Assembly (NCBI GenBank): GCA_964348455.1 | Contig: CAYGCQ010000017.1 | Span: forward strand, 1-27,042 | Reading direction: 5' to 3' | DNA: 27,042 nt | Source: UBA10133 sp964348455 | GTDB taxonomy: Bacteria; Patescibacteriota; Microgenomatia; UBA1400; MFAQ01 | Shown here: piece by piece, positions 26,911 through 27,042 of the stretch | Position numbering within the stretch: position 1 is the first letter of the stretch | How the letters are laid out: each line of letters begins with the position of its first letter | The notes under the pieces: generated by a model | The model's database searches: none | Told to the model about the DNA's origin: nothing | The model's input: the letters and a program-made list of their open reading frames with translations, nothing else | Position numbers and translations under genes: made by a program

Positions 26911-27042
26911 CTGTTAAAATATCCAAGCTCGTTAACAAGTAAAGCAACAGCAGAGAAATATTATCAGCAGGATAGTATTTTTCTAAATTTTTGTCGTTTG
27001 AAGAGTGGTAAGAGTGACGAAATCTATTCAATTTTTTTTGAG
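26911..27042 (+). CDS. Possible partial ORF running off the window
   Basis: The frame is open from 26908 to the last base (45 codons) and gives a protein-like sequence including SSLTSKATAEKYYQQDSIFL and NFCRLKSGKSDEIYSIFFE. The only plausible start with SD spacing is CTG 26911, 10 bases after GGAGG; otherwise the start may be TTG further in. The helical N-terminus vaguely recalls the core-binding domain of tyrosine recombinases, but this is too short to judge. It could be chance. Confidence 0.3.
   Translation, partial: MLKYPSSLTSKATAEKYYQQDSIFLNFCRLKSGKSDEIYSIFFE

Noticed and set aside
26833..26990. tmRNA, SRP RNA, 6S RNA or RNase P RNA at the right end
   Set aside because: The diagnostic strings of these RNAs, such as the SRP GGAAGG-AGCA loop or the RNase P GAGGAAAGTCC core, are not present.
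26336..27031. 231-codon open frame on the minus strand, with repeated phrases like CHSGLDPASRNCHSCEG-type text
   Set aside because: It is the translation of the palindromic repeat cluster on the wrong strand; no RBS, no promoter and no protein-like composition.
1..27042. Alternative genetic code with TGA as glycine, as in some Patescibacteria
   Set aside because: Several frames end at TGA with the next gene starting in overlap (750-752, 1067-1069), and no conserved gene has an internal TGA.
1..27042. tRNA and rRNA genes
   Set aside because: No cloverleaf with a GTTCGAATC-type T arm and no conserved rRNA segment was seen on either strand by eye; a tRNA scan could still find one.

Overview
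The window looks like chromosomal DNA of a Candidate Phyla Radiation (Patescibacteria) bacterium, probably a Microgenomates-type lineage. The reasons are moderate-to-low GC, the standard code with TGA as stop, compact gene packing, an archaeal-type aspartyl-tRNA synthetase, a single-chain glycyl-tRNA synthetase, and many small lineage-specific genes of unknown function. This placement is inference from gene content; no rRNA or tRNA gene was seen.

Region 1 (1-1850, + strand) is a run of overlapping genes: a 5'-truncated protein of unknown function, a free-standing phosphohistidine swivelling domain of the PEP-utilising enzyme type, and a class I methyltransferase. Region 2 (1890-12030) is mostly housekeeping: a histidine ammonia-lyase homologue, glyS, aspS, murB-murA, an alpha/beta hydrolase and leuS. 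Region 3 (12100-17800) is an envelope or modification block. It holds a membrane-anchored DsbA-like protein whose two half-domains are in swapped order, a 7TM protein, an ATP-grasp ligase fused to an aspartyl-protease-like domain, a lipoprotein, and two more RimK-like ATP-grasp ligases. Region 4 (17800-22560) has a recent tandem duplication of a tiny gene, a polytopic GT-C/TPR protein whose reading frame is loaded with palindromic repeat insertions, an unknown gene and mnmA. Region 5 (22560-26260) is organised differently: small or unknown genes, each with its own consensus promoter, leader, Shine-Dalgarno site and usually a hairpin terminator. It ends in a two-gene operon of TRPM/LSDAT-type SLOG nucleotide-sensor-like proteins. 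Region 6 (26260-27042) has no complete gene. It holds a cluster of at least seven palindromic repeats and a promoter with a three-hairpin leader that runs to the window edge.

Two themes connect the regions. First, twelve genes have a -10 element ending 6-8 bases before the start codon, which implies leaderless mRNAs, while other genes (mostly in region 5) use strong SD sites and longer leaders. This pattern was used to choose several start codons. Second, a dispersed family of palindromes of the type GATTCCxG...CxGGAATGACA occurs between genes and inside open reading frames without breaking them, as selfish palindromic elements do in Rickettsia.

The observations I rate highest are the circularly permuted DsbA-like protein, the in-frame palindromic insertions, the SLOG pair, and the triple ATP-grasp/7TM/protease-like block.
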